Below the pieces are notes generated by a model. It searched no databases and was not told the DNA's origin. It worked only from the letters and a program-made list of their open reading frames with translations. From Actinomycetota bacterium (GTDB taxonomy: Bacteria > Actinomycetota > Actinomycetes > Nanopelagicales > Nanopelagicaceae), in assembly GCA_009698675.1 (NCBI GenBank), contig WLPT01000003.1:1-64000 (forward strand): DNA of 64,000 bases, written 5' to 3'. Each line of letters begins with the position of its first letter. Positions within the stretch are counted from its first letter, which is position 1. Below are positions 6,884-16,023 of this stretch, piece after piece. The translations under genes were made by a program, and so were the position numbers.

Positions 6884-8560
6884 GTGACTAAGCCCGCATT
6901 ACGCGCAGATCGCCCATGGTGGCGAGATGCGGTCACGTACCAGATTTATATTCGTTCTTTCGCTGATTCAAATGGTGATGGAATTGGTGATGTGGAGGGC
7001 ATTAGATCGCGCCTTCCGTATCTAAAGAAACTTGGTGTAGATGCAATTTGGATAACCCCGTGGTACCCATCACCACAACATGATCACGGTTATGACGTTG
7101 CCGATTATTTGGATATCGAACCTGAGTATGGAACGTTGGCCGAGGCCGAAGCGTTGATTAAACAGACGCATGAGTTTGGAATTAAATTTATTGTTGACAT
7201 TGTTCCTAATCACACATCTAATGAACATAAATGGTTTCAAGCAGCACTTAAGGCCGCGCCAGGTTCGATAGAACGCAATCGATATATGTTTCGGGATGGC
7301 AAAGGAGCTAATGGGGATCTACCGCCCAATAATTGGGAGGCGGTATTCGGTGGGCCTGCATGGAAGCGCGTAACCGAGGCCGATGGAAAGTTAGGTCAGT
7401 GGTACTTACATTTATTCGCCGTTGAGCAGCCCGATTTAAACTGGGAAAATCCGGAAGTGGTTGCACACTTTGAAGATGTTTTAAAGTTTTGGCTCGATCG
7501 TGGCGTCGATGGCTTCAGAATCGATGTTGCCCATGGGATGTTTAAAGAGGCGGGCTTGCCCGATATTAAGAAAGACCCGGCAGCTCAGATGCTTGGTACC
7601 GAGCACAAACCTTTCTGGGATCAAGAGGGAGTTCACGATATCTATCGCTCATGGCGAAAGATTTTTGATTCATATCCTGGAGATCGAATGGCAGTTGCCG
7701 AAGCGTGGGTCAGCCCCGCATCGCGAATTGCGCGCTATGTTCGCCACGATGAACTACAAAACTCTTTTAACTTTGAAATGCTCACTACTTTGTGGAAAGC
7801 CGATCAGATTAAAAAGAAGATTGATCACTCCATCGATGCTTTATCTGATGTTGGCGCACCAACATCATGGGTATTTAATAACCACGATGTAGTCCGCTCA
7901 GTTGATCGTTTAGATTTGGGACTTACCAATCATGGCGATACGACCTTATCTAGGCAGGGCGATGCCAGTAAATTTAATATCGAACGCGGAACGTTGCGTG
8001 CTCGAAGCGCTGCATTGATGATGCTGGCACTTCCGGGAGGTGCGTATATGTACCAAGGCGAGGAGTTAGCTCTCCCTGAAGTTCGCGACATACCTGAATC
8101 CCGATTGACCGATCCACGGTGGGCGATGAGTGGCCACTCCGATCGCGGACGCGATGGCTGCCGAGTTCCACTTCCATGGTCGAGTAATCCTGCGGGCGCA
8201 TTTGGTTTTTCTAGCAATGATTCGTTGCAACCAGATCAAAGTTGGCTGCCACAATCTCCATGGTGGGGCAAGTTTTCCGTTGACTCACAAGATGGGGTTG
8301 AGAATTCAACGTTGTCTATGTATCGCGAAGCCTTAGCACTTCGAAAAAACGAAGAGGGCTTAGGTGATGGCCTCATGGAGTGGATTCAAGCAGGCCAGGA
8401 TGTCGTTGCCTTCGAACGACCCGGTAATTTCGCCTGCTATATCAACTTTGGTACAGCTATTGAGCTTCCAACCAACTCGCAGATCTTGGTTGCAAGCGGG
8501 GAAGTCCATGGGCACACTTTGCCAACCGATACCGCAGTCTGGTTGAGATTTACTGACTAA
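6884..8560 (+). CDS. aglA: Alpha-glucosidase, GH13 family
   Basis: The 558-residue cytoplasmic enzyme should cleave alpha-linked glucosides such as maltose, isomaltose or trehalose-like oligosaccharides. The (beta/alpha)8 catalytic set is complete: DIVPNHTS (105-112), FRIDVAH with nucleophile D214, VAEAW with acid/base E273, and NNHD with D335. There is no signal peptide, so it acts on imported sugar. It starts at GTG 6884, two bases after the thioesterase stop. The exact linkage preference is unclear. The two downstream MFS carriers may import or export its substrates, which is only inferred. Synteny matches M. tuberculosis aglA beside glbO. Confidence 0.9.
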   Translation: MTKPALRADRPWWRDAVTYQIYIRSFADSNGDGIGDVEGIRSRLPYLKKLGVDAIWITPWYPSPQHDHGYDVADYLDIEPEYGTLAEAEALIKQTHEFGIKFIVDIVPNHTSNEHKWFQAALKAAPGSIERNRYMFRDGKGANGDLPPNNWEAVFGGPAWKRVTEADGKLGQWYLHLFAVEQPDLNWENPEVVAHFEDVLKFWLDRGVDGFRIDVAHGMFKEAGLPDIKKDPAAQMLGTEHKPFWDQEGVHDIYRSWRKIFDSYPGDRMAVAEAWVSPASRIARYVRHDELQNSFNFEMLTTLWKADQIKKKIDHSIDALSDVGAPTSWVFNNHDVVRSVDRLDLGLTNHGDTTLSRQGDASKFNIERGTLRARSAALMMLALPGGAYMYQGEELALPEVRDIPESRLTDPRWAMSGHSDRGRDGCRVPLPWSSNPAGAFGFSSNDSLQPDQSWLPQSPWWGKFSVDSQDGVENSTLSMYREALALRKNEEGLGDGLMEWIQAGQDVVAFERPGNFACYINFGTAIELPTNSQILVASGEVHGHTLPTDTAVWLRFTD

Positions 8561-9777
8561 TGCCAAATACACAACTTCAACATCGCGTTATTCGAACGCT
8601 TGCTAGCGCGCAGGTCCTTAACGGGGTTGGCGTTGCGGGCACGGTTGCAGCTGGTTCACTACTTGTTTCATCAATTACCGACTCTGAAACTCTTGCTGGC
8701 CTTGCACAAACAAGTGCGGTTTTGGGTGCGGCAGCTCTTGCCCTTCCTTTGGCGCGATTAACTGCTCGAGGCGGACGCCGCTTGGCGCTTTCAGTTGGAT
8801 ATATCTCTGGGGTAATTGGATCAATCTTTGCAATTACTGGTGGTGCTCAACGAAATCTATTTTTCATGCTGCTCGGAACTTTCTTAGTCGGTGCAGCTTC
8901 AGCTGCTGGCTATCAAGCGCGATTTGCTGCCATAGATTTGGCAACGAAGCAGTCTCGTGCCAAGCAGTTATCGTTTGTGGTCTGGGGGTCAACTATTGGC
9001 GCAGTTGCTGGGCCAAATCTTATGGATCCTTCCGGAAACTTAGCTGAATTATTTAACTTGCCACGCCTAGTGGGCCCATATTTAGTATCAGCTACAACTC
9101 TTTTGTGTGCCACTGTTGTAATTCAAATTTTCTTACGCCCTGATCCATACTTAACTGCAGAAAAGCAGGCCCAAGTCGTTCAACATAAAGGCTCGACAAA
9201 GGCTGCACTTTCCCACATACGATCTAACCCGAAAGCCCTATTTGCTATCTCTGCTATTGCAATTGGACACGTAGCGATGGTGTCTGTCATGGTGATGACT
9301 CCGATTCATATGAAACATGTCGACGTCTCCTTACGGATTATCGGGTTTGTTATTAGCGTCCACGTACTTGGAATGTATGCATTTTCACCTCTGGTTGGTT
9401 CACTCAGTGATCGCTTAGGCCGAGTTCGAGTTATTCAGATCGGATTAGTAATTCTTTTGGCATCTACAGTTGTTGCAGGTAGTTCGGCGGCAGATAATGC
9501 AGTGCAACTTGGCATAGGACTCTTTTTACTCGGTTTAGGCTGGTCATGCACTCTTATTGCTGGCTCAGCTTATTTGTCTGAGTCGGTTTCACTTGAAATG
9601 CGACCGGCCTCCCAAGGCGCCAGTGACCTAGTCATGAACCTATCGGGAGCTGGCGGTGGCGCATTAGCGGGGGTAATTATCGGTTCGTTGTCCTATGGTT
9701 GGCTCTGCCTGTTCGCAGCTATCCCAGTTTTATTCTTGGGAATAAAATCTGTGAGGATTGCACGCAATGTCGAGTAA
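8560..9777 (+). CDS. MFS transporter
   Basis: The 405-residue protein has about 12 hydrophobic segments and the MFS loop motif between TM2 and TM3 (LARLTARGGRRLALS), with a second copy in the C-half (GSLSDRLGRVRVI). The ATG overlaps the last base of the glucosidase stop codon, so it belongs to the same operon. The substrate is unknown; the family pattern resembles drug/H+ antiporters. The next MFS gene overlaps its 3' end. Confidence 0.85.
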   Translation: MPNTQLQHRVIRTLASAQVLNGVGVAGTVAAGSLLVSSITDSETLAGLAQTSAVLGAAALALPLARLTARGGRRLALSVGYISGVIGSIFAITGGAQRNLFFMLLGTFLVGAASAAGYQARFAAIDLATKQSRAKQLSFVVWGSTIGAVAGPNLMDPSGNLAELFNLPRLVGPYLVSATTLLCATVVIQIFLRPDPYLTAEKQAQVVQHKGSTKAALSHIRSNPKALFAISAIAIGHVAMVSVMVMTPIHMKHVDVSLRIIGFVISVHVLGMYAFSPLVGSLSDRLGRVRVIQIGLVILLASTVVAGSSAADNAVQLGIGLFLLGLGWSCTLIAGSAYLSESVSLEMRPASQGASDLVMNLSGAGGGALAGVIIGSLSYGWLCLFAAIPVLFLGIKSVRIARNVE

Positions 9778-11032
9778 GAAGAGAATTCATCCAGCGTGGT
9801 TTGCTGCAGGTGTAACTTTCTTTACCCTTGTGGCAACGGCTGGCTTTAGATCAGCACCTTCCGTACTGATTGTTCCCCTTGAAGATGCATTTGGTTGGAA
9901 TCGCGAACAGATATCTCTTGCAATCTCGGTCAATGTTTTGTTCTATGGATTAACCGCCCCATTTGCTGCTGCGTTAATGGAGAGATTTACGGTTCGCAAA
10001 ACCGTTATGGCCGCACTTACCACTGTCAGCATGGGCGCGTTCTTAACCACTCAGATTCACGCACCTTGGCAGTTAGTTGCAACCTGGGGAGTGATTGTCG
10101 GCATTGGAACTGGTTCTATGGCACTTGTATTTGCTGCAACCGTTGCAAATAGATGGTTTGTAAAACGCCGCGGAATTGTAATTGGCGGATTGACATCAGC
10201 TGCGGCGATGGGGCAGCTGATTTTTCTTCCCGGACTTACACGTTTATCGGAACTCCATGGGTGGCGCTCAATCGGATTGACGATAGGAGCAGCCTCACTC
10301 TTTATGGTTCCGATGATTTATTTATTCCTTCGAGAAAAACCATCAGATCTTGGCGCACTTCCATATGGTGCGCCGGATGATTGGAAGCCACCGGTTCACT
10401 CGGGAATGAATGCCGGTCGACTCGCACTCGTCTCTTTAAAAGAGGCAAGTGCCCATAGAGATTTCTGGTATTTAACTGGATCATTCTTTGTTTGCGGACT
10501 ATCGACAAGTGGATTGATTGGAACGCACTTTATTCCTGCCGCACATGATCATGGAATGGGACAAGTAATGGCGGCAAGCCTTCTTGCCCTCGTCGGCGTC
10601 TTTGATGTGATCGGAACTTTGTTCTCTGGCTGGCTTACCGATAAATATGATCCACGCAAACTTTTATTTTTCTACTATGGTCTACGCGGACTATCTCTAT
10701 TTCTATTGCCGTCAATTCTCTTTTCAACTATGCATCCCTCAACTTTAGTTTTCATCATCTTTTATGGTTTGGATTGGGTAGCAACCGTGCCACCGACTGT
10801 GATGTTGTGCCGTACGGTATTAGGGCCTGAGCGAGGAACTGTTATCTATGGCTGGGTTTTTGCCGCCCATCAAATCGGAGGTTCAATCGCAGCCCTTGGG
10901 GCGGCCATCGTCCGCGTTAAATTTGGCGACTATGCAGCGGCATTTTATGTGAGTGGTGCCCTTTGTTTAGTTACAAGTTACTTTGTTTTACAGATTGCTA
11001 AAGATAAAGACACCGCTAGCCTTACCGTATGA
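9767..11032 (+). CDS. MFS transporter, monocarboxylate/oxalate-formate type
   Basis: The 421-residue, 12-TM carrier begins SSKKRIHPAWFAAGVTFF and has an N-terminal pattern (FGWNREQISLAISVN) typical of the monocarboxylate and oxalate:formate antiporter branch. The C-half loop has GWLTDKYDPRKLL. The frame is open from a TTG at 9758, but a GAGGA Shine-Dalgarno at 9753-9757 is 9 bases from the ATG at 9767, which I prefer. It overlaps the previous MFS gene by 11 bases. Substrate not determinable. Confidence 0.83.
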   Translation: MSSKKRIHPAWFAAGVTFFTLVATAGFRSAPSVLIVPLEDAFGWNREQISLAISVNVLFYGLTAPFAAALMERFTVRKTVMAALTTVSMGAFLTTQIHAPWQLVATWGVIVGIGTGSMALVFAATVANRWFVKRRGIVIGGLTSAAAMGQLIFLPGLTRLSELHGWRSIGLTIGAASLFMVPMIYLFLREKPSDLGALPYGAPDDWKPPVHSGMNAGRLALVSLKEASAHRDFWYLTGSFFVCGLSTSGLIGTHFIPAAHDHGMGQVMAASLLALVGVFDVIGTLFSGWLTDKYDPRKLLFFYYGLRGLSLFLLPSILFSTMHPSTLVFIIFYGLDWVATVPPTVMLCRTVLGPERGTVIYGWVFAAHQIGGSIAALGAAIVRVKFGDYAAAFYVSGALCLVTSYFVLQIAKDKDTASLTV

Positions 11033-11403
11033 GTAGTTTTTACGAAGAGGTAGGCGGTGAGAAGTTCTTCGCCGACTTAGTTTCTCAGTTTTATGCGCAC
11101 GTAGCAATTAATCCAATTTTACGTCCCATGTATCCTGATTCCGATATGAAAGGCGCAGCCCAGCGCTTGCAGATGTTCTTAGAACAGTATTGGGGCGGTC
11201 CAAGTGCCTATCAAGAACAACGGGGACATCCACGACTTCGAATGCGCCATGCAGGTTTTCATATTGATTCGGCAGCACGCGATGCATGGCTTGATGCGAT
11301 GCATGAAGTAGTCGATGCCACTGAGATGGATCCGATTTTACGCGCACAGTTGTGGAGCTATTTAGAGATGGCCGCGAACTCTATGGTGAATCAGCCAGAT
11401 TGA
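11029..11403 (+). CDS. glbO: Group II truncated hemoglobin
   Basis: The 124-residue protein is a clear trHbO: FYEEVGGEKFFADLVSQFY at the N-terminus, the LRPMYPDSD segment, FLEQYWGGP, and RGHPRLRMRHAGF containing the proximal His. Members bind O2 and scavenge NO or peroxide, and protect respiration. The ATG overlaps the preceding MFS stop (ATGA-type). It ends inside the convergent mscS gene, overlapping by 13 bases. It has the same neighbours (HNH, pepN, aglA) as in mycobacteria. Confidence 0.95.
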   Translation: MSSFYEEVGGEKFFADLVSQFYAHVAINPILRPMYPDSDMKGAAQRLQMFLEQYWGGPSAYQEQRGHPRLRMRHAGFHIDSAARDAWLDAMHEVVDATEMDPILRAQLWSYLEMAANSMVNQPD

Positions 11404-11939
11404 GATTGATTTCCCACCTTTAAAATCTCGCCATTTCGTAAATACCACAACGTTGCATTGGCATCTCGAACAGTTGTTACTCGTAGCCCTACTTTTTCGA
11501 CAGTTCCTTTGACATCTAGAACATCAACGCTGTCACCAACTCCATATTGATCTTCAACAAGCATGAAGATTCCAGATAAAATATCGCGAACCAGAGTCTG
11601 CGCACCAAGGCCAAGTGCCACACCTAGAATTCCAGCCGATGCGATTAAAGGCCCCAAATTAAATCCAAACTCACCAAGGACCATTCCTGTTGCAACGATC
11701 CAGATAAGGGCCTTAAGGGTTGCCGCGAGGACTCCGCCGATTGTTCGTGCACGCTCTTTTTGCCGTGCAACTATGTTTCGAGGGCCCGGAACTAAATCGG
11801 CAGTGGCTAAACGGTTCATAGCACGGGCAATTGCTCGGCTACCAAAGCTCTGGAGCAGGATCGCCGTTAAAAGGATGACAAAGACTCGAAGGGGAGTGCC
11901 GCTGACCCAATCGATGAAATTTTGCGCTGAATCGCTCAT
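11391..11939 (-). CDS. Short MscS-type mechanosensitive channel
   Basis: The 182-residue protein has an N-terminal TM, a second TM around residues 70-90 (ALIWIVATGMVLGEFGF), and the pore helix of MscS with the A/G-rich GILGVALGLGAQTLVRDILSG. It continues into the beta domain (VEDQYGVGDSVDVLDVKGTVEKVGLRVTTVRD). It stops soon after LRNGEILKVGNQSQ, so the cytoplasmic alpha-beta vestibule of E. coli MscS (286 residues) is missing. Such channels release osmolytes on hypo-osmotic shock. The shortened end coincides with the 13-base overlap with glbO; it could be a natural short form or a truncation. Confidence 0.88.
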   Translation of the reverse strand: MSDSAQNFIDWVSGTPLRVFVILLTAILLQSFGSRAIARAMNRLATADLVPGPRNIVARQKERARTIGGVLAATLKALIWIVATGMVLGEFGFNLGPLIASAGILGVALGLGAQTLVRDILSGIFMLVEDQYGVGDSVDVLDVKGTVEKVGLRVTTVRDANATLWYLRNGEILKVGNQSQSG

Positions 11940-12058
11940 AGGACTATGACTGTAGCCAAAACTTTACCTAAATACCGCTTTGAAATACCCAGTTGGAGCC
12001 GTGTTGTAGTGCAAGATAATGCAATCGGCGCAGGCCATGCGCCAGATCGGGAGCGATT

Positions 12059-12574
12059 ATGTCGCGCACACTAGTTCTCAACGCCACCTATGAACCTCTG
12101 GGTGTCATAACAGAGCGTCGCGCCCTCATTCTTGTTCTCAACCATCGGGCGACAATGATGGAGGCCTCTGGAGATGTCGTGCATTTTTCTGGCGGCGCTA
12201 TGGATCTTCCTTCAGTCATCCGCCTAAATAAATTTGTTCGTATTCCTTATCGTCACGCCGTTCCTTTGTCTCGCCGAGCAATCTTTGCTCGAGATGGTGG
12301 CCGATGTGTTTATTGCACAGCTCCTGCAACATCCATTGATCACGTAATCCCTCGAAGTCGCGGTGGCGGTCACAACTGGGAAAATGTCGTATCGGCATGT
12401 CATAAATGCAACCATTTAAAGGCCGACAAACACCTTAAAGAGATCGGTTGGCGTCTTCGTCAATTACCGCGTGAACCAGTAGGTGCTGCTTGGAGAATTC
12501 TTGGCACAGGGCGAACCGATGATCGCTGGCTGCAGTATTTGCAGCCATTTGGTGTGGCAGCGGCAACTGCCTAA
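12059..12574 (+). CDS. HNH endonuclease-family protein
   Basis: The 171-residue protein has a zinc-finger HNH core: CVYC (C83, C86), IDHVIPRSRGG with D94-H95, the N109 region (NWENVV), and CHKCN (C114, C117), followed by K121. The N-terminus (LVLNATYEPLGVITERRA) is a conserved extension in actinobacterial and cyanobacterial relatives. It is a conserved neighbour of glbO and pepN (compare Rv2469c). Its biological role is unknown; a DNA repair or structure-specific nuclease is possible. A GGGAG sits 6 bases before the ATG. Confidence 0.9.
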   Translation: MSRTLVLNATYEPLGVITERRALILVLNHRATMMEASGDVVHFSGGAMDLPSVIRLNKFVRIPYRHAVPLSRRAIFARDGGRCVYCTAPATSIDHVIPRSRGGGHNWENVVSACHKCNHLKADKHLKEIGWRLRQLPREPVGAAWRILGTGRTDDRWLQYLQPFGVAAATA

Positions 12575-12580
12575 GTAAAT

Positions 12581-12586
12581 TACACT
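12581..12586 (+). promoter_or_regulatory. -10 box of leaderless promoter (TACACT)
   Basis: TACACT begins 7 bases after the HNH stop codon and is followed by CAAGCC and the ATG at 12593. It gives the small membrane protein its own promoter. Confidence 0.55.
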
Positions 12587-12592
12587 CAAGCC

Positions 12593-12778
12593 ATGCATTT
12601 ACTTATGAGCTCAGTTGAAGATGGAACAGTCGCAGGCCAGGGCCTTAGCGCAATTCAAACCGTTATTACTTTTATAGTAATTCCAGTTGCACTATTCGTA
12701 GTGATCGCAGGGTTATCGTGGTTTGGATCTGCGCCCCGTAAGGCAAAAAGCCAATCCTCAATTACATCGATAGATTAA
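12593..12778 (+). CDS. Small single-span membrane protein
   Basis: The 61-residue protein has one transmembrane helix (ITFIVIPVALFVVIAGLSWF) and a basic C-terminal tail (APRKAKSQSS), giving a cytoplasmic C-end. Small membrane proteins of this kind follow the HNH gene in other actinobacteria, but no function is known. A TACACT box 6 bases upstream of ATG supports expression. Its TAA overlaps the convergent pepN stop by 4 bases. An in-frame alternative start is Met5. Confidence 0.68.
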   Translation: MHLLMSSVEDGTVAGQGLSAIQTVITFIVIPVALFVVIAGLSWFGSAPRKAKSQSSITSID

Positions 12779-15312
12779 TTAATTCCAGCCTGAACTTTTA
12801 GAGCACGAACTAATCCATCTCGAGCCTCAACAACTAATTTGCGCAGTACCGTTGGCGAATCTTTGCCTGTTGTATCGAGCCAGTTAGCGGTTTTATCGAT
12901 AGTTGATTGAGCAACTACCCATGTTGGATAGAGACCTGAAACGATTTTAGCCCCACCCTCATATGACTTTGATTCCCATACTGCGATTATTGAGTCGAAG
13001 TATTGATCTACGTATTCTGCCAATAGTTCTCGCTGAATTGGTCGTTGGAAACCGGCAACCAACGCCGATCTGACAGAGGTTTGAATATCTTCGTTGATTA
13101 TTTTATTCCACGCGTAATCTTTTGCCTCTTGAGTCGGTGCCGCAGCAACTGCCGTTTCATAGAAGCAGTTACCGCTAGTGGTGTTATCGCGAGCACGCTC
13201 TGCATCGAGTTCGGTGATATCAATTGCTCCGCGCTCAGATAGAGCGATAATAAAGAACCAACGTTGATCGGCATCGATAATAAATCCAGGCGCCGAGCCA
13301 TTGAGAAGTCCTCGTACGGCCGTGATGTGTTCGGACGTCACGGCGTTTTGTGCAAATGCCCGCGCGAACAACATCTGTAGATCACTGCCAGGTGCTGCAC
13401 TCAACATCAGCGCCTCTAAGCCTGTTGCAAGCTTGATGCGCATCTGATTGCGTGTGGCATCGGTTGAGTAGGCCTCAACTGAGGTGTACATCTGTGCCAA
13501 GGTAATATTTACCACTGCGTCATCATTTTCACCAGGAAGTCCAGCAAAGGCGATATCTAAGAAGTCGCGTGAAGAGATCTCCCCATCACGATGCATATCC
13601 CATACCGCTGCCCAACATAGAGCGCGGGTGAGTGGATCGGAGATATTTCCAAGATGCGGAGTTAATGTTTTCAAGGAACGTGGATCAAAGCGAAGTTTTG
13701 CATAAGAGAGGTCTCCATTATTGATCAGGAGAAGATCTGCAACCTTTTCTCCAGTCAAACTCGGAACATCAGTTAGCGCACCAACAACATCGAGCTCGAT
13801 TGATGTACGCAGTTTTATCGAATCACCATCGACGTCATAGAGGGCAATTGCTAAACGGTGTGGTCGCAGCTCTTTCGAACCTGCTGGCACTAGCGGTGGC
13901 TCTTGCACGATTGCCACTGATTTGTAAGTATCACCATCGAGCACGAGTTCGGGGCGAAGCGTATTAACGCCGGCAGTTTGCAGCCATGTTGATGCCCAAG
14001 CATCTAATGAACGCCCACTAGTTGCCTCTAACTGATCGAATAGATCCTTAAGAGTTGTATTACCCCATGCATGCTTGGCGAAGTATTTTTGTAGACCTGA
14101 AATAAAGTTTTCACGACCAACATGTGCAACTAACTGTTGCAATACAGATGCGCCCTTTGCATATGTGATTCCATCAAAGTTAGCGTTAACGGCTTGAATA
14201 TCGACCATATCGGCCACGATTGGGTGTGTAGATGAAAGTTGATCTTGACGGTAAGCCCAGTTCTTTCGCTCGCTATTGAAGCCGGCCCATCCGCCCTTAA
14301 AGCGTGTGCCTTCGGCCATCGCAAGGTATGCCATAAATTCAGCAAAGGATTCATTGAGCCAGAGATCATCCCACCATGACATAGTGACGAGATTTCCAAA
14401 CCACATATGCGCCATCTCATGCAAAATTACATTTGCTCGTGACATATACATTTTTTCCGGCATGTGGCTGCGGAAAACCAATAAATCTTCACGGAAAGTT
14501 ACTGCGCCAGCATTTTCCATCGCTCCGAAGTTGAAATCGACGACGGCGATTTGATCGTACTTATCAAATGGATATGCCAGACCGAAAGTTTTTTCAAAGT
14601 AATCAAAGCCCTGCTTGGTTAGGAGGAAGATATCTTCAGGTTCTAAATGCTGCGCCATAGATTTACGGCAGTAGATTCCAAGGGGAACTTCCTTGCTTCC
14701 CTTATAAACATCATGCACATGTGAGTAGGGACCGGCGATTAATACGGCCAAATACATTGGAATTCGTGGAGTTGTTGTGAATTTCCAGAGCGCCTTTTCA
14801 CCAATAATCTCTTTCGATGCGAGTGGATTATTTGAAATCGCTTCCCAGTGCCCAGGTGTTGTAACGGCAAAAGTAAAGGTCGCCTTAAGCGAAGGTTGAT
14901 CAAAGCAAGGGAACATATGTCGGATATAGGCAGTCTCGCCCTGTGAGTACAGATAAACCTCTCCATCGGATGGATCAACTGAGCGTTGCAACCCTTCACC
15001 AGATTTTGAGTAGACACCCTCAATCTCAATTACCAAGTGATTTTCGGCAGCTAGATTTTTCAGAAAAATACTTTCTCCATCGAAGGCGGAGGTATCTACA
15101 GGGACACCATTTAACGATGCCGATATAACGCGACGTCCGCAGGCATCGATAAAAGTTGAATAACCAGGCGTTGTACATGAGAAGTCAACCTCGGACTTGG
15201 CGTAGAAAGTTTCAGCGCCCGTCGTAACATCGAGAGTGACGTTGTAGCCCTTAATGTGTAAGTTCGCCGCACGCTCTACTGCCTCAACTCGAGAGATATT
15301 AATTCCTGGCAC
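12775..15312 (-). CDS. pepN: Aminopeptidase N (M1 family)
   Basis: The 845-residue zinc metallopeptidase removes N-terminal residues from peptides in the cytoplasm. The exopeptidase motif GAMEN is at 263-267, zinc-binding HEMAH at 298-302 with the third ligand E321 (LWLNESFAEF), and the C-terminal ERAP1-like helical domain is complete. It starts at GTG 15312 with GGAG 7 bases before it. The divergent trmB begins 48 bases away. Family and actinobacterial synteny are unambiguous. Confidence 0.96.
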   Translation of the reverse strand: MPGINISRVEAVERAANLHIKGYNVTLDVTTGAETFYAKSEVDFSCTTPGYSTFIDACGRRVISASLNGVPVDTSAFDGESIFLKNLAAENHLVIEIEGVYSKSGEGLQRSVDPSDGEVYLYSQGETAYIRHMFPCFDQPSLKATFTFAVTTPGHWEAISNNPLASKEIIGEKALWKFTTTPRIPMYLAVLIAGPYSHVHDVYKGSKEVPLGIYCRKSMAQHLEPEDIFLLTKQGFDYFEKTFGLAYPFDKYDQIAVVDFNFGAMENAGAVTFREDLLVFRSHMPEKMYMSRANVILHEMAHMWFGNLVTMSWWDDLWLNESFAEFMAYLAMAEGTRFKGGWAGFNSERKNWAYRQDQLSSTHPIVADMVDIQAVNANFDGITYAKGASVLQQLVAHVGRENFISGLQKYFAKHAWGNTTLKDLFDQLEATSGRSLDAWASTWLQTAGVNTLRPELVLDGDTYKSVAIVQEPPLVPAGSKELRPHRLAIALYDVDGDSIKLRTSIELDVVGALTDVPSLTGEKVADLLLINNGDLSYAKLRFDPRSLKTLTPHLGNISDPLTRALCWAAVWDMHRDGEISSRDFLDIAFAGLPGENDDAVVNITLAQMYTSVEAYSTDATRNQMRIKLATGLEALMLSAAPGSDLQMLFARAFAQNAVTSEHITAVRGLLNGSAPGFIIDADQRWFFIIALSERGAIDITELDAERARDNTTSGNCFYETAVAAAPTQEAKDYAWNKIINEDIQTSVRSALVAGFQRPIQRELLAEYVDQYFDSIIAVWESKSYEGGAKIVSGLYPTWVVAQSTIDKTANWLDTTGKDSPTVLRKLVVEARDGLVRALKVQAGIN

Positions 15313-15360
15313 GTAATGCTCCTTTTGTAGGTATCAATCCAACCATGACATTCTTATCCC

Positions 15361-16023
15361 ATGGAACGCCCCTCGATTCGAAGCTACAGCATCAGAGGTA
15401 CCCGAATCACCGAGGCCCAAAGAGCGGCCAAGAGATCCCTGCAAGAAATCTACGGAATCCCAGTAGAGGAGAAAAAGCTAGATCTCAAAGCCATTTTCCC
15501 TACCTCTGAAAAAATAATCATGGAGATTGGCTTTGGAATGGGGGAAACCACAGCCATCATCGCTGCCAACTTCCCCGAAAATGCATATATCGCCGTAGAT
15601 CTTCACCCCCCGGGAATCGGCAAACTCTTATCACGCATTCAGGAGCAGGCGATTACAAATATTAAAGTCATCGAGGACGATGTCCATGTCGTTCTCGCCT
15701 ACATGATTGATGATCAGGCATTGGATGGAGTGCATCTCTACTTTCCAGATCCGTGGCCAAAGTCCAAGCACCACAAACGCCGAATAGTTCAGCCGGCATT
15801 TCTAGAACTTATTGCCTCCAAACTTAAGCCTGGTGGTTATTTTCATTTAGCAACCGATTGGGTGCCTTATGCCGAGGCGATGCAGAGTGTTTTTAGCAGT
15901 TCATCTCAATTCAGTGGAGGCATCATCGAGAAACCTGATTGGCGCCCAGTTACACGTTTTGAAGGACAGGGAATCGATAAAAATCACCGAGTTACTGACC
16001 TGCTTTATCTTCGTAATCACTAA
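15361..16023 (+). CDS. trmB: tRNA (guanine-N7-)-methyltransferase
   Basis: The 220-residue SAM enzyme makes m7G46 in tRNA. SAM-binding motif I is MEIGFGMGETT (about 56-66), and the substrate motif LYFPDPWPKSKHHKRR is at about 129-144. An N-terminal RSYSIRGTRITEAQ is also typical. The ATG lacks a Shine-Dalgarno; CATTCT lies 6 bases before it, a variant of the leaderless -10. The last 32 bases of the gene overlap the convergent rpiB. Confidence 0.95.
   Translation: MERPSIRSYSIRGTRITEAQRAAKRSLQEIYGIPVEEKKLDLKAIFPTSEKIIMEIGFGMGETTAIIAANFPENAYIAVDLHPPGIGKLLSRIQEQAITNIKVIEDDVHVVLAYMIDDQALDGVHLYFPDPWPKSKHHKRRIVQPAFLELIASKLKPGGYFHLATDWVPYAEAMQSVFSSSSQFSGGIIEKPDWRPVTRFEGQGIDKNHRVTDLLYLRNH

Noticed and set aside
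11937-11955. Leaderless promoter for mscS.
   Set aside because: TACAGT is present on the minus strand but 9 bases from the ATG, outside the 6-7 base rule, so I did not list it.
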